NCBI GenBank assembly: GCA_025361465.1
Contig: JANYAG010000048.1
Span: 1-43,901 of the forward strand
DNA length: 43,901 nt
Origin: Gemmatimonadota bacterium
GTDB taxonomy: Bacteria > Gemmatimonadota > Gemmatimonadetes > Gemmatimonadales > GWC2-71-9
Reading direction: 5' to 3'
In this document: positions 1 through 6,952 of the stretch, piece by piece
How positions within the stretch are numbered: the first letter of the stretch is position 1
Layout of the letters: each line of letters begins with the position of its first letter
The notes under the pieces: generated by a model
Seen by the model: the letters and a program-made list of their open reading frames with translations, nothing else
What the model was told of the DNA's origin: nothing
Database searches by the model: none
Made by a program: the position numbers and the translations under genes

Positions 1-1
1 G

Positions 2-112
2 GTGATCCTCTTCTCGAACAACCCGATCTACCGCTGGCTGAACCACGGCGAATTCAACATGGTCTTCAACGCGATCCTGAACTGGAACGACGTGCCAATA
101 GCAAAGAAATAG
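2..112 (+). CDS. C-terminal fragment of probable M14-family zinc carboxypeptidase
   Basis: Only the last 36 codons lie in the window; the frame is open from the left edge to a TAG at 110-112. The peptide contains SNNPIYRWLNHGEF followed by a VFNAILNWND segment and ends in a short Lys tail. This resembles the tail of secreted M14-type zinc carboxypeptidases of Gemmatimonadota and relatives, where an N-P-x-(Y/W)-R motif precedes a final LFNALLNW-like helix. The zinc ligands and catalytic Glu would lie to the left of the window, so the family call rests on tail resemblance alone. The stop codon's last base is also the first base of a hairpin shared with the convergent osmC gene. Confidence 0.5.
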   Translation: MILFSNNPIYRWLNHGEFNMVFNAILNWNDVPIAKK

Positions 113-135
113 GGGCGACGCGCAGGCGTCGCCCC
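112..135 (-). terminator. Intrinsic terminator of osmC
   Basis: A perfect 10-bp stem (GGGGCGACGC with GCGTCGCCCC) closes a 4-nt loop. Read on the minus strand it lies 22 nt past the osmC stop and is followed by a U-rich run (TATTTCTTTGCTAT), as expected of a Rho-independent terminator. On the plus strand no T-run follows, so it may stop the leftmost gene only weakly. Confidence 0.7.
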
Positions 136-157
136 CGTCCCGGCCAGGCCGACATGT

Positions 158-580
158 TCAGCCCAGCACCACCTTGAGCGTGATCGGCACGGCAGCCAGC
201 GCTTTCGACACCGGGCAGTTCGTCTTGGCATCGGCGCCGATGGTCGCCAGCGTCTCGGCCGTCAAGCCGGGCGCGGCGACCACGGTGTCGAGATGAATGC
301 CGGTGATCGCGAAGCCGGTGGCGCCCTTGTTGAGGTCCACGGTTGCCGTGGTGGCGACACTCGTCGGGACATGCCCGGCGCCGGAGAGTGCCGCAGAGAG
401 TGCCATCGAGAAGCAGCTCGCGTGGGCGGCTGCGATCATTTCTTCGGGGTTGGTCCCGGCGCCGTTCTCGAAGCGGGTGCCGAAGGAATACTGCCCCTCG
501 AACGCCCCCCCACCAAACCGAACGGTACCCTTCCCCGCCTTGAGATCCCCTGTCCAGCGTGCCGACCCGATCCGTTGCAT
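158..580 (-). CDS. osmC: OsmC-type peroxiredoxin (organic hydroperoxide reductase)
   Basis: A 140-aa cytoplasmic thiol peroxidase that reduces organic hydroperoxides. It has the usual length of the OsmC subfamily and both redox cysteines in their motifs: Cys56 in AAHASCFSMALS and Cys122 in TNCPVSKAL. The N-terminal RIGSARWTGDLKAGKGT and GTNPEEMIAAAHA segments are typical of OsmC rather than Ohr. The ATG at 580 is preceded by GGAG (590-593) at good spacing. The gene is monocistronic, with its own terminator (112-135) and a promoter overlapped by an inverted repeat (611-644). In this family expression is usually induced by osmotic or peroxide stress; here that is inferred. Confidence 0.93.
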   Translation of the reverse strand: MQRIGSARWTGDLKAGKGTVRFGGGAFEGQYSFGTRFENGAGTNPEEMIAAAHASCFSMALSAALSGAGHVPTSVATTATVDLNKGATGFAITGIHLDTVVAAPGLTAETLATIGADAKTNCPVSKALAAVPITLKVVLG

Positions 581-610
581 GGCGCAATTCTCCGAAATGG
601 TGTGAGGGTG

Positions 611-644
611 AGGTGAATTCTACTCACCTGGCGCTCGGCACAAA
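611..644 (-). promoter_or_regulatory. Putative osmC promoter with overlapping operator
   Basis: On the minus strand a TAGAAT -10 hexamer (617-622) lies 16 nt from TTTGTG (639-644), a weak -35. The -10 sits inside a perfect inverted repeat, AGGTGA-N7-TCACCT (611-629). A dyad covering the -10 is the usual arrangement for a repressor. No regulator gene is adjacent, so its identity is unknown. Confidence 0.4.
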
Positions 645-688
645 CGGTTCGATGCTGTGGGAGCACCGCGGCGGGCTCCGCCCCCTAC

Positions 689-716
689 TTGTGCGCCGGG
701 GACCGACCGCTATAAT
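689..716 (+). promoter_or_regulatory. Putative sigma-70 promoter of the 93-aa membrane protein
   Basis: A perfect TATAAT (711-716) is preceded after 16 nt by TTGTGC (689-694). The predicted transcript would have a leader of about 65 nt before the ATG at 789. Confidence 0.5.
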
Positions 717-788
717 GGATCAATACGGGCGGATTCGCTCCGACCGCTCTCTCACTCCAGACACATCACCGATTCTGCCGGAGGCCTT

Positions 789-1070
789 ATGGAGGCCACC
801 ACCCTGCCATGGCTCAACGCCGTGGTCGGCACCATCGCAAGCACCGCGGTGGGCCTGCTCATCGTGGTGAACGGGCTCTTCGCCATTGGCGTGGTTGTTG
901 GTCGTGACCGGAGTTTCGTGAATCGCTGGACCAAGCCGCTGGTGGTAACCGACGCGGCCCTGGTGCTGGCTGCCGTGGGGACCCCGGTGGTGGCGATCGC
1001 CATCAAGCTCGGCGCGAAGGGAGTGATGTTCCTGGCGACCATCCCTCCCAAGCTGATGCCGGGGAAGTAG
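789..1070 (+). CDS. Small membrane protein with two predicted transmembrane helices
   Basis: A 93-aa hypothetical protein. The ATG at 789 is chosen because GGAGG (780-784) lies 4 nt upstream; the longer open frame from 657 begins with Pro/Arg-rich residues that look non-coding. Two hydrophobic stretches, about residues 9-36 and 48-68, flank a short basic loop containing GRDRSFVNRW. The C-terminus is short and basic. I do not recognise the family. It stands alone behind a good promoter and converges with the zinc-ribbon gene only 8 nt downstream. Confidence 0.6.
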   Translation: MEATTLPWLNAVVGTIASTAVGLLIVVNGLFAIGVVVGRDRSFVNRWTKPLVVTDAALVLAAVGTPVVAIAIKLGAKGVMFLATIPPKLMPGK

Positions 1071-1078
1071 CCGGGCGG

Positions 1079-1432
1079 TTAGGCTTCCTCGAGGTGGTCG
1101 ACCACCCACCGGCCATTGCTGCCGCACACCGAGCACGCCGCCTTCCCTGACCCATAGAGGATCATCTCGGCCTCGCTGTCGCACGACGGGCAGCGGGCCT
1201 TCACCGTCTGCAGGGTATCGAGCGGGATCCCGTTACGGATGATCCGGCCCACCATGGCGCTCGGTTCGGCGGCGCCGAGCGGGCACATGTTGCCGGTACA
1301 GTGGGAGCCGATCTCGAGACAGACCAGTTCGGCATCGTGAACCGAGGCATGCCCCTCGATGGTGGGGGCCTCGGTGATGAGCACACGCACCGGCCGGTCG
1401 CACGCCCCACAGAACAACTGTTGATTCTTCAT
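1079..1432 (-). CDS. Small zinc-ribbon-type protein
   Basis: A 117-aa hypothetical cytoplasmic protein beginning MKNQQLFCGACD. Cysteine pairs at the N-terminus (CGAC), near the middle (CTGNMC), and near the C-terminus (CPSC and CSVC) suggest two structural metal sites of the zinc-ribbon kind. The ATG at 1432 is preferred to an in-frame GTG at 1444 because a G-rich Shine-Dalgarno-like run (1436-1441) directly precedes it. The gene lies 59 nt downstream of apbE in the same direction and might be read through from the rnf operon, but nothing in it points to Rnf. Function unknown. Confidence 0.6.
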   Translation of the reverse strand: MKNQQLFCGACDRPVRVLITEAPTIEGHASVHDAELVCLEIGSHCTGNMCPLGAAEPSAMVGRIIRNGIPLDTLQTVKARCPSCDSEAEMILYGSGKAACSVCGSNGRWVVDHLEEA

Positions 1433-1491
1433 GCTGCCCCCCACACGTCAAGAGTCGCGGTGGCGCCAACGGTGGCGCCCCCCGCATCGGG

Positions 1492-2484
1492 TCAGGTCAG
1501 ACGGACAATCTCTGCATCGACCAGCACGCGGCGCGCGACCCGCCGCGCCTCATCGGTGCTCATCCCGAAGACGGCGGTGCCCGCCGCGTCGGCGTTCAGG
1601 CAATTGTCGCCGGTCACCGTCACGCTGTGGACCGGAGTCCGGCGCGGCGCGGCAGTGACGGGGTCGATCAGGTGGTGATACCGGGTGCCGTGCCAGGTGA
1701 AGAAGCGCTCATAATCGCCGGACGTCGTGACGGCCCGATCGGCCACGTCGAGTTCGCCGGCCAGCCGGTCGAGGTTGTGCGGGTCACGAATGCCGACCTT
1801 CCACGGCGCACCGTCGGGCGCGTGCCCGAGGGCGTAGAGATCGCCGCCCACCGTGACGATCGCGTGGGCGATCCCCTTGGCACGCAGGGCGCTGATCGAC
1901 CGATCGATGCCGTACCCCTTGGCAATGCCACCGAGGTCAAGTCGGACATCACGGTCGTGGAAGCGCACCACGGCGCCCTTGCCCCGCCGAGTGACGTCCA
2001 CCTTCCGCCACAGTCCGCGCGACGCCAGGCGTTTGACCGCGGGTTCGGGTGGCGGTTCATGACGATTGAGCACATCCCAGAGATCCGTGGCCGAGCAGAG
2101 CGCGGGATCGAAGGTGCCGTTGCTCACCAAGGACCAGTGCAACGCCGCCTCGATCACCAGGGCCGTCTCCGCCGACACGACAACACCATCGCGTCCGGCG
2201 CCCAGATTGACGCGGCCAATGTCGGACGTGGGCTGGAGGTGGGTCATGGTCCGATCGACCCACTGCAGCTCGGCGATCGCGGCATCGATGGCGTTCTCCG
2301 CCACCCGCGTGTCGGCATGCGCCACCTGGATGTTGGCGAGCGTTCCCATGACGGGGAACGAGCGCCTGACCAGCGGCATCCGGCGCCGCAGGGCCAGCGG
2401 CATCGACAGGGCGACGAACATCCCGGTGCCGATGGTGAGGAACTCCCGTCGCGTCGGGGGACGCCGGAAGAAATCAGCCGACAT
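1492..2484 (-). CDS. apbE: FAD:protein FMN transferase (ApbE)
   Basis: A 330-aa flavin transferase that cleaves FAD and attaches FMN through a phosphoester to Thr in (S/T)-G/A-A-T motifs of target proteins. Recognisable family blocks are FPVMGT (43-48), GTFDPAL (123-129), the Mg/FAD-binding LDLGGIAKGYGID (182-194), and later TTSGDYERFF and HLIDPVT. The N-terminus has a twin-arginine pattern (TRREFL) followed by a hydrophobic segment, so export to the periplasmic side is likely. That is where the RnfG Thr193 and RnfD Thr173 targets of this operon should face. The ATG at 2484 is chosen for its strong AAGGAAGGAG site. The gene overlaps the upstream 49-aa gene by 11 nt and ends the rnf run. Confidence 0.93.
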   Translation of the reverse strand: MSADFFRRPPTRREFLTIGTGMFVALSMPLALRRRMPLVRRSFPVMGTLANIQVAHADTRVAENAIDAAIAELQWVDRTMTHLQPTSDIGRVNLGAGRDGVVVSAETALVIEAALHWSLVSNGTFDPALCSATDLWDVLNRHEPPPEPAVKRLASRGLWRKVDVTRRGKGAVVRFHDRDVRLDLGGIAKGYGIDRSISALRAKGIAHAIVTVGGDLYALGHAPDGAPWKVGIRDPHNLDRLAGELDVADRAVTTSGDYERFFTWHGTRYHHLIDPVTAAPRRTPVHSVTVTGDNCLNADAAGTAVFGMSTDEARRVARRVLVDAEIVRLT

Positions 2485-2623
2485 GGTGCTCTCCTTCCTT
2501 TTCGTGACGTTCACACGAGTTGGTGCACCCAGCGCAATGGCCGGTGCATCCCCGGTGAGGGAACATGCCGTGGAGGACAAACAACGCCGCACACAACCCG
2601 ATGGCGATGACGGTTTGGCTCAC
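2474..2623 (-). CDS. 49-aa Cys-rich single-helix membrane protein, candidate Rnf iron-sulfur maturation factor
   Basis: This small gene starts with GTG at 2623, overlaps the rnfA stop as GTGA, and has a GGGGAG site in the rnfA end. One transmembrane helix (about residues 3-21, TVIAIGLCAALFVLHGMF) is followed by a Cys motif C26-x3-C30-x2-C33-x3-C37 and a charged His/Glu tail. Size, topology and cysteines parallel NqrM (DUF539), which is needed to assemble the iron site of the NqrD/NqrE pair, the homologues of RnfE/RnfA. They also recall FeoB-associated Cys-rich membrane proteins. Its position between rnfA and apbE, the two places where an Rnf/Nqr maturation gene is expected, supports that role. 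The function is inferred; I do not see a clear NqrM sequence signature. Confidence 0.72.
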   Translation of the reverse strand: MSQTVIAIGLCAALFVLHGMFPHRGCTGHCAGCTNSCERHEKEGEHHVG

Positions 2624-3198
2624 TGCGCGCTCCCCATGCCGGCGAAGCCCATGAACGCCATGGACAGGCACGACGCCACGACCAGCACCAGTCCCATGCG
2701 GCGCGCAATGACCGGCACGTCGGCCACTTCGATCCGTTCGCGGATCGAGGCCATCAGGGAGAGTGCCAGGGTCAGTCCGAGCCCGGCGCCGATGGCGAAC
2801 ACCAGCGATTCGATCAGGTTGTACCGGCGCGAGGTCTGGAACAGGGCCAGGCCGAGAATGGCGCAGTTGGTCGTGATCAGCGGGAGATAGATCCCCAGCT
2901 GCCGGAAGAGCACCGGGAAATGCTTCTTGACCGCCATCTCCACGATCTGCACGCCCGAGGCGACCACCACGATGAAGGCGATGGTGCGCAGGAACGGCGT
3001 CTGCATCAGCACGTAGGTGTTGAGCACCCAGGCGCCAACGGCGGTGAGCAGCAGCACGAAGGTATTCGCGAGGCCGAGGCGCCAGGCCGTCTCGATCTTC
3101 GCGGTGACGCCGAAGAAGGAGCACAGCCCCAGGAACATCACCAGGGTGAAGTTGTTGACCAGCAGGGTCGAGACGAAGATCCACGCCAGGTTGCTCAT
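2620..3198 (-). CDS. rnfA: Rnf complex membrane subunit RnfA
   Basis: A 192-aa integral membrane subunit with six predicted helices. Both family half-motifs are present: LVNNFTLVMFLGLC (Cys26) and LITTNCAILG (Cys112). Together with the matching cysteines of RnfE they are known to hold a membrane-embedded [2Fe-2S] cluster carrying electrons between the cytoplasmic and periplasmic sides. The SIRERIEVADVPV stretch near the C-terminus is also typical. The ATG at 3198 overlaps the rnfE stop (ATGA) and has GAGAGG upstream. The stop overlaps the GTG of the 49-aa Cys-rich gene. Confidence 0.95.
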   Translation of the reverse strand: MSNLAWIFVSTLLVNNFTLVMFLGLCSFFGVTAKIETAWRLGLANTFVLLLTAVGAWVLNTYVLMQTPFLRTIAFIVVVASGVQIVEMAVKKHFPVLFRQLGIYLPLITTNCAILGLALFQTSRRYNLIESLVFAIGAGLGLTLALSLMASIRERIEVADVPVIARRMGLVLVVASCLSMAFMGFAGMGSAQ

Positions 3199-3875
3199 GC
3201 GGCCCTCTCGGCGCGACGACGGCGGAACTCGATGATCCCCGCCAGGCCGAGGAGCGCGATTCCGAGGGTCAGGAAGCCGCCCGGAGGCATCACCATGAAG
3301 ACCCATGGCTCGAAGCGCGGCCCGAGAAGGTCGTAGCCCAGCAACGAACCGTTGCCGAGCAGTTCGCGGATGGCACTCAACAGGGACAGCGAGAAGGTGA
3401 AGCCCAATCCCATCCCGACCCCGTCGGCAACGGCGCGCACCGGCCCGACCTTGGCGGCAAACGCCTCCGCCCGGCCGAGCAGGAGGCAGTTGGCCACGAT
3501 CAGGGGCATGAACGGCCCCAGCGCCTTGCTGATGTCGGGGAAGGTGGCGGCGAGGATCATGTCGGCCAGCGTCACGAAGGTGGCGATGACCAGGATGTAG
3601 GTGGTGATCCGCACTTCATGGGCGATGTACTTGGCCACCAGCGAGACGATCAACCCGGAACCGACCAGCACGAAGAGCGTCGCCATGCCCATCGCGATGC
3701 CGTTGGCGAGCGTATTGGTGACCGCCATGGTGGGACACATCCCGAGAAACTGCACCATCACCGGATTTTCGCGCAGGATGCCGCGCCAGATATCGGCGAC
3801 GACCGTCGCGGGCGGCGGCGTCCCGGGAACGAACTCCGGCGTGCTGGTGGATTGGTCGGTTGTGATGGCGGTCAC
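3195..3875 (-). CDS. rnfE: Rnf complex membrane subunit RnfE
   Basis: A 226-aa integral membrane subunit and partner of RnfA. It carries MVQFLGMCPTMAVTNT (Cys47) and PLIVANCLLLGRAEAFA (Cys130), the ligands of the shared intramembrane [2Fe-2S] cluster. The SAIRELLGNGSLLG motif is characteristic of RnfE/NqrD. The start is GTG at 3875, overlapping the rnfG stop as GTGA and preceded by GGGGAGGGG. The roughly 25-residue hydrophilic N-terminal extension before the first helix is somewhat long. The C-terminus ends in an Arg-rich tail and overlaps rnfA by 4 nt. Confidence 0.95.
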   Translation of the reverse strand: MTAITTDQSTSTPEFVPGTPPPATVVADIWRGILRENPVMVQFLGMCPTMAVTNTLANGIAMGMATLFVLVGSGLIVSLVAKYIAHEVRITTYILVIATFVTLADMILAATFPDISKALGPFMPLIVANCLLLGRAEAFAAKVGPVRAVADGVGMGLGFTFSLSLLSAIRELLGNGSLLGYDLLGPRFEPWVFMVMPPGGFLTLGIALLGLAGIIEFRRRRAERAA

Positions 3876-4543
3876 TTGGCCCCTCCCCGGTCCCACGCGT
3901 CGAGCAGCGGGCGCCACTTGGCCACCGCATTGTTGATGATCCGGATCACGGCCCGCGAGGAGATGGTCGCCCCGGTGATGGTCTGGACCTCGCTGGGCGG
4001 CTTCCCTGCGCGGCCCTTGACCCCTTGGAGCGGCACGACGCGTCCGGTGAACTGGGCACCAAACAGGGAGTCCTTCTCGATCTTGTCGCCGAGCCCCGGC
4101 GTCTCCTTTTGGTCGAGCACCTTGTATCCGATCAACGCCCCGCTCGAGGGGTCGAACCCGATCATCAGCGTCAGCAGTTCCTGGAATCCCGGTTCGCTGG
4201 CCGTGATCGCGACACCCACCCGCTTGGCGGAGGCATCGAACCCGACGAACGCCTTGGGAAGGTCGATCGGATCTGCGCCGGACGGGACGGTGCGGGTGAG
4301 CGCGCCGTTCACGAGGTAGAGCGTGTCCCAGCGCGCGGGCGCCTTGAGCACCTCGCTCACGGCGGCGCGTTGCTGCTCGGCCGCGTGCTTCTGCACCGCG
4401 GGCAGGGTCACCTTGTAGACCGATACGACCAGCCAGCCCGACAGGGCGCCGGCAACGGCCAGGGTCAGCAGCAGGCGCCACGCCGGCGTGCTCTTGCCGG
4501 GCGTGAGCACGGCGGGAGTGCCGTGTTGATGCGTCGCGGTCAT
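3872..4543 (-). CDS. rnfG: Rnf complex flavoprotein subunit RnfG
   Basis: A 223-aa subunit with one N-terminal transmembrane helix (about 22-42) and a periplasmic FMN-binding domain. The flavinylation motif TITGAT is at 188-193, so Thr193 is the expected covalent FMN site, modified by ApbE. LDQKETPGLGDKI and the downstream FTGR element are typical of RnfG/NqrC. The ATG at 4543 has an AGAGGTGAT site and lies 4 nt after the stop of the antiporter gene. It passes electrons between the RnfD flavin and the RnfA/E cluster in current Rnf models. Confidence 0.95.
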   Translation of the reverse strand: MTATHQHGTPAVLTPGKSTPAWRLLLTLAVAGALSGWLVVSVYKVTLPAVQKHAAEQQRAAVSEVLKAPARWDTLYLVNGALTRTVPSGADPIDLPKAFVGFDASAKRVGVAITASEPGFQELLTLMIGFDPSSGALIGYKVLDQKETPGLGDKIEKDSLFGAQFTGRVVPLQGVKGRAGKPPSEVQTITGATISSRAVIRIINNAVAKWRPLLDAWDRGGAK

Positions 4544-4547
4544 GCCA

Positions 4548-5951
4548 TCACCTCTGGACCACCACCGGATGGGGTTGCGGTGCCATGAGAGTCACCGGAG
4601 TCGGCTCCACTGCGCCGCGCGGCCTGACGCCTGGGTGGAAGCCAAGCGTCAACATCAGGGCCGCGAAGCCGATGATGTAGGCCGCGGTGACAAACCACCC
4701 TTCCTTGAGCCACCTGGCCGCATTGCGCCCTTCGGGATACATGCTGACGAGTGCCACGCCGGCCGATGAGCCGAACCAGATCATCGAGCCGCCAAACCCG
4801 ACGGTGTAGGCCAGAACGCCCCAGTCATAGCCGCCTTGCTTGAGCGCCAGCGCCGTCAGCGGAATGTTGTCGAACACCGCCGAGACGAAGCCGAGCCCGA
4901 ACGCCGATTGCCAGCCCGCGGCCGGCAGGCGCTCGACCGGCATCATCGAGGCGCACAGCACCAGCGAGAGGAGGAAGGCCGCGCCCTTGAGCGCGGCGGG
5001 CATCAGGCTCCATTCCGGCTTGCGCAGCACGGTGGTCCCCAGGATGGCGACCCACACCGCGGCGCCCAGGAAGGGGAAGCGGTCCGACGATTCGGTGAAG
5101 CGGGTGTTGATCACCACATTGACGATGATCGCCGCCACCAGGATGGAAAGCACCACCGCGACCCGCACCCAGTCCACCCGCGCGTTGGCCGCATCGGCGC
5201 GGTGGATCGGGGAGTAGCTGTGCTGCTTCAGGGCGGCCGGAATGCCGCAGACGAACATCGCGATGAACGAACCGCCGTAGCCGTGGAGCACTTGCAGCGG
5301 GGGCACGCCGGCGATCCACATCATCGTGGTGGTGGTGTCGCCGACGACGCTGCCGGCGCCGCCGGCATTCGAGGCCGCCACGATCGCCGCCAGGTAGCCG
5401 ATATGGATCTTGCCGCGGAAGACGGTGTGCGCCACCGCACCACCGATCAGCGCCGCGGCGATGTTGTCGAGGAAGCTGGAAAGGATGCAGATCATCCACA
5501 GCAGTGCGAAGCCGCCGAGCCAGCCGTCGGGCAGGTACTTGGGCAGCGCGGCCGGCACCTCGCTGTTCTCGAAATGCCTGGCCAGCAGGGCGAAGCCGAC
5601 CAGCAGCAGCAGCAGGTTGGTCAGGATCACCCACTCACTCTGGAGATGCAGCCCGAAGCCCGTGAGGCCGGCACCGGTCCGGAATGGCGACGCGACGATC
5701 TTGTAGATCGCGATGCCGACCGCACCGATGATGGCGACCTTCATGGTCTGGTTGTGCAGGATCGCCACGCCCGCCAGCACCAGGCCGAACAGGATGAACT
5801 CGATCGGCACCGGGCCGAGCTGCGGACCCGAGAACCCGATCTCCGAGGCCGCGGCGAAGGCCCGGCCAGGCGATGCGAGGAGCAACAAGGCCGCGATACC
5901 GAGTGGGCGCATGGTCACCTTGCGAAACATCGAGGTTGAACTCGCACTCAC
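4548..5951 (-). CDS. NhaD-type Na+/H+ antiporter (ion transporter superfamily) inside the rnf operon
   Basis: A 467-aa polytopic membrane protein with an N-terminal cleavable-looking signal or first helix and about a dozen further helices. The two pseudo-symmetric half-motifs of NhaD and related IT-superfamily carriers are visible: FLDNI (160-164) and FDNIP (360-364). The conserved SNAGGAGSVVGDTTTTMMW segment (194-212) and a matching WFGSSAGVAL segment near the end are also present. The start is GTG at 5951, overlapping the rnfD stop (GTGA) with GGGGAG upstream. NhaD proteins exchange Na+ or Li+ for H+. Its position between rnfD and rnfG suggests co-expression with the ion pump. A dicarboxylate or other anion substrate cannot be excluded. 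Confidence 0.85.
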   Translation of the reverse strand: MSASSTSMFRKVTMRPLGIAALLLLASPGRAFAAASEIGFSGPQLGPVPIEFILFGLVLAGVAILHNQTMKVAIIGAVGIAIYKIVASPFRTGAGLTGFGLHLQSEWVILTNLLLLLVGFALLARHFENSEVPAALPKYLPDGWLGGFALLWMICILSSFLDNIAAALIGGAVAHTVFRGKIHIGYLAAIVAASNAGGAGSVVGDTTTTMMWIAGVPPLQVLHGYGGSFIAMFVCGIPAALKQHSYSPIHRADAANARVDWVRVAVVLSILVAAIIVNVVINTRFTESSDRFPFLGAAVWVAILGTTVLRKPEWSLMPAALKGAAFLLSLVLCASMMPVERLPAAGWQSAFGLGFVSAVFDNIPLTALALKQGGYDWGVLAYTVGFGGSMIWFGSSAGVALVSMYPEGRNAARWLKEGWFVTAAYIIGFAALMLTLGFHPGVRPRGAVEPTPVTLMAPQPHPVVVQR

Positions 5952-6952
5952 CGTGAGCTCCCCGGGTGGGTGCCGAAGACGCGCGGTTGGGTCGCCCGGT
6001 TGATGAAGGGCACCAGGGCATTCATGAACAGGATGGCGTACATCACGCCCTCGGGCAGCCCGCCCCAGATGCGAATCACCACCACCAGCGCACCGATCCC
6101 GCCCCCGAACACCCAGCGACCACGATTGGTGACCGGTGAGGTCACCATGTCAGTGGCCATATACACCGCGCCAAGCATCAGTCCGCCGGAAAAGAGCATG
6201 AACAGGGCGTCAGGCCGGCGCGGATCCACGAGGTGGATCACGGTACTGAGCACCGCCACCATCACCAGGATGCTGACCGGGATGCGCCAATTGAGGTACC
6301 GCTTCCACGCCAGGAAGGCACCGCAGGCGAGGATCAGCAAGGCCGCCGTCTCCCCCACCGATCCTCCGGTATTGCCGATGATCAGGTGCATCAGCCCGGT
6401 GGTCTTCCCCTCGAACTTCAGGAGACCGAGCGGGGTCGCCGAGGTGACGGCATCGAGCGACGGACGGGTGAACGGAAAGGCGAAGAGATCGCCCTTGAGT
6501 TGCAAGAACGGGCCACCAACCGTTGGCCAGGTGGTGATGGCGACCGGAAAGGCGGCCTGCAGGAAGGCCCGTCCGATCAGCGCGGGATTGAAGACATTCT
6601 GGCCCAGGCCACCCCAGACGACCTTCCCGAAACCGATCCCGAACGCGCCGCCAAGAAACGCCATCCAGAGCGGCATGCCCGAGGGCAGCGACAGGCCGAG
6701 GAGCAGGCCGGTGATGACCGCCGAGCCATCGGCCAGGGTACCCCCGCGGCCAATCGTGCGCTCCGTCAGCAACGCGCCGAGCGACGAGGCGGCGATCACC
6801 AGCAGGGCGCCAATGCCGAAGAACCACCCGGCGGCCACGATGATCGGGACCAGCGAGCCGACCACGTTCCACATGATCACCGGCGTGGAGTCCTGCGAGC
6901 GAACATGCGGTGAGGCGGTGACAACCAGCTTGGGCGTAATCGATTGGCTCAT
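5948..6952 (-). CDS. rnfD: Rnf complex membrane flavoprotein subunit RnfD
   Basis: A 334-aa integral membrane subunit homologous to NqrB. TSATPLG at 170-176 is the flavinylation site; Thr173 is the expected covalent FMN residue. Other family marks are GQNVFNPALIGRAFL (117-131), the MATDMVTSPVT segment and a GLPEGVMYAILFMNALVP C-terminal helix. The ATG at 6952 overlaps the rnfC stop (ATGA); a longer open frame upstream to 7060 only overlaps rnfC and is rejected. RnfD forms part of the ion-translocating core and receives FMN from ApbE. Confidence 0.95.
   Translation of the reverse strand: MSQSITPKLVVTASPHVRSQDSTPVIMWNVVGSLVPIIVAAGWFFGIGALLVIAASSLGALLTERTIGRGGTLADGSAVITGLLLGLSLPSGMPLWMAFLGGAFGIGFGKVVWGGLGQNVFNPALIGRAFLQAAFPVAITTWPTVGGPFLQLKGDLFAFPFTRPSLDAVTSATPLGLLKFEGKTTGLMHLIIGNTGGSVGETAALLILACGAFLAWKRYLNWRIPVSILVMVAVLSTVIHLVDPRRPDALFMLFSGGLMLGAVYMATDMVTSPVTNRGRWVFGGGIGALVVVIRIWGGLPEGVMYAILFMNALVPFINRATQPRVFGTHPGSSR

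Noticed and set aside
657..788. A longer start for the 93-aa membrane protein
   Set aside because: The extra 44 residues are Pro/Arg/Ser-rich, overlap the predicted promoter, and the ATG at 789 has a good ribosome site.
1091..1104. 14-bp palindrome GGTGGTCGACCACC
   Set aside because: It lies inside the coding end of the zinc-ribbon gene and has no T-run; it may be chance in high-GC sequence.
1462..1479. GGCGCC-N6-GGCGCC hairpin between apbE and the zinc-ribbon gene
   Set aside because: The stem is only 6 bp and no T-run follows on the minus strand, so a terminator call is not supported.
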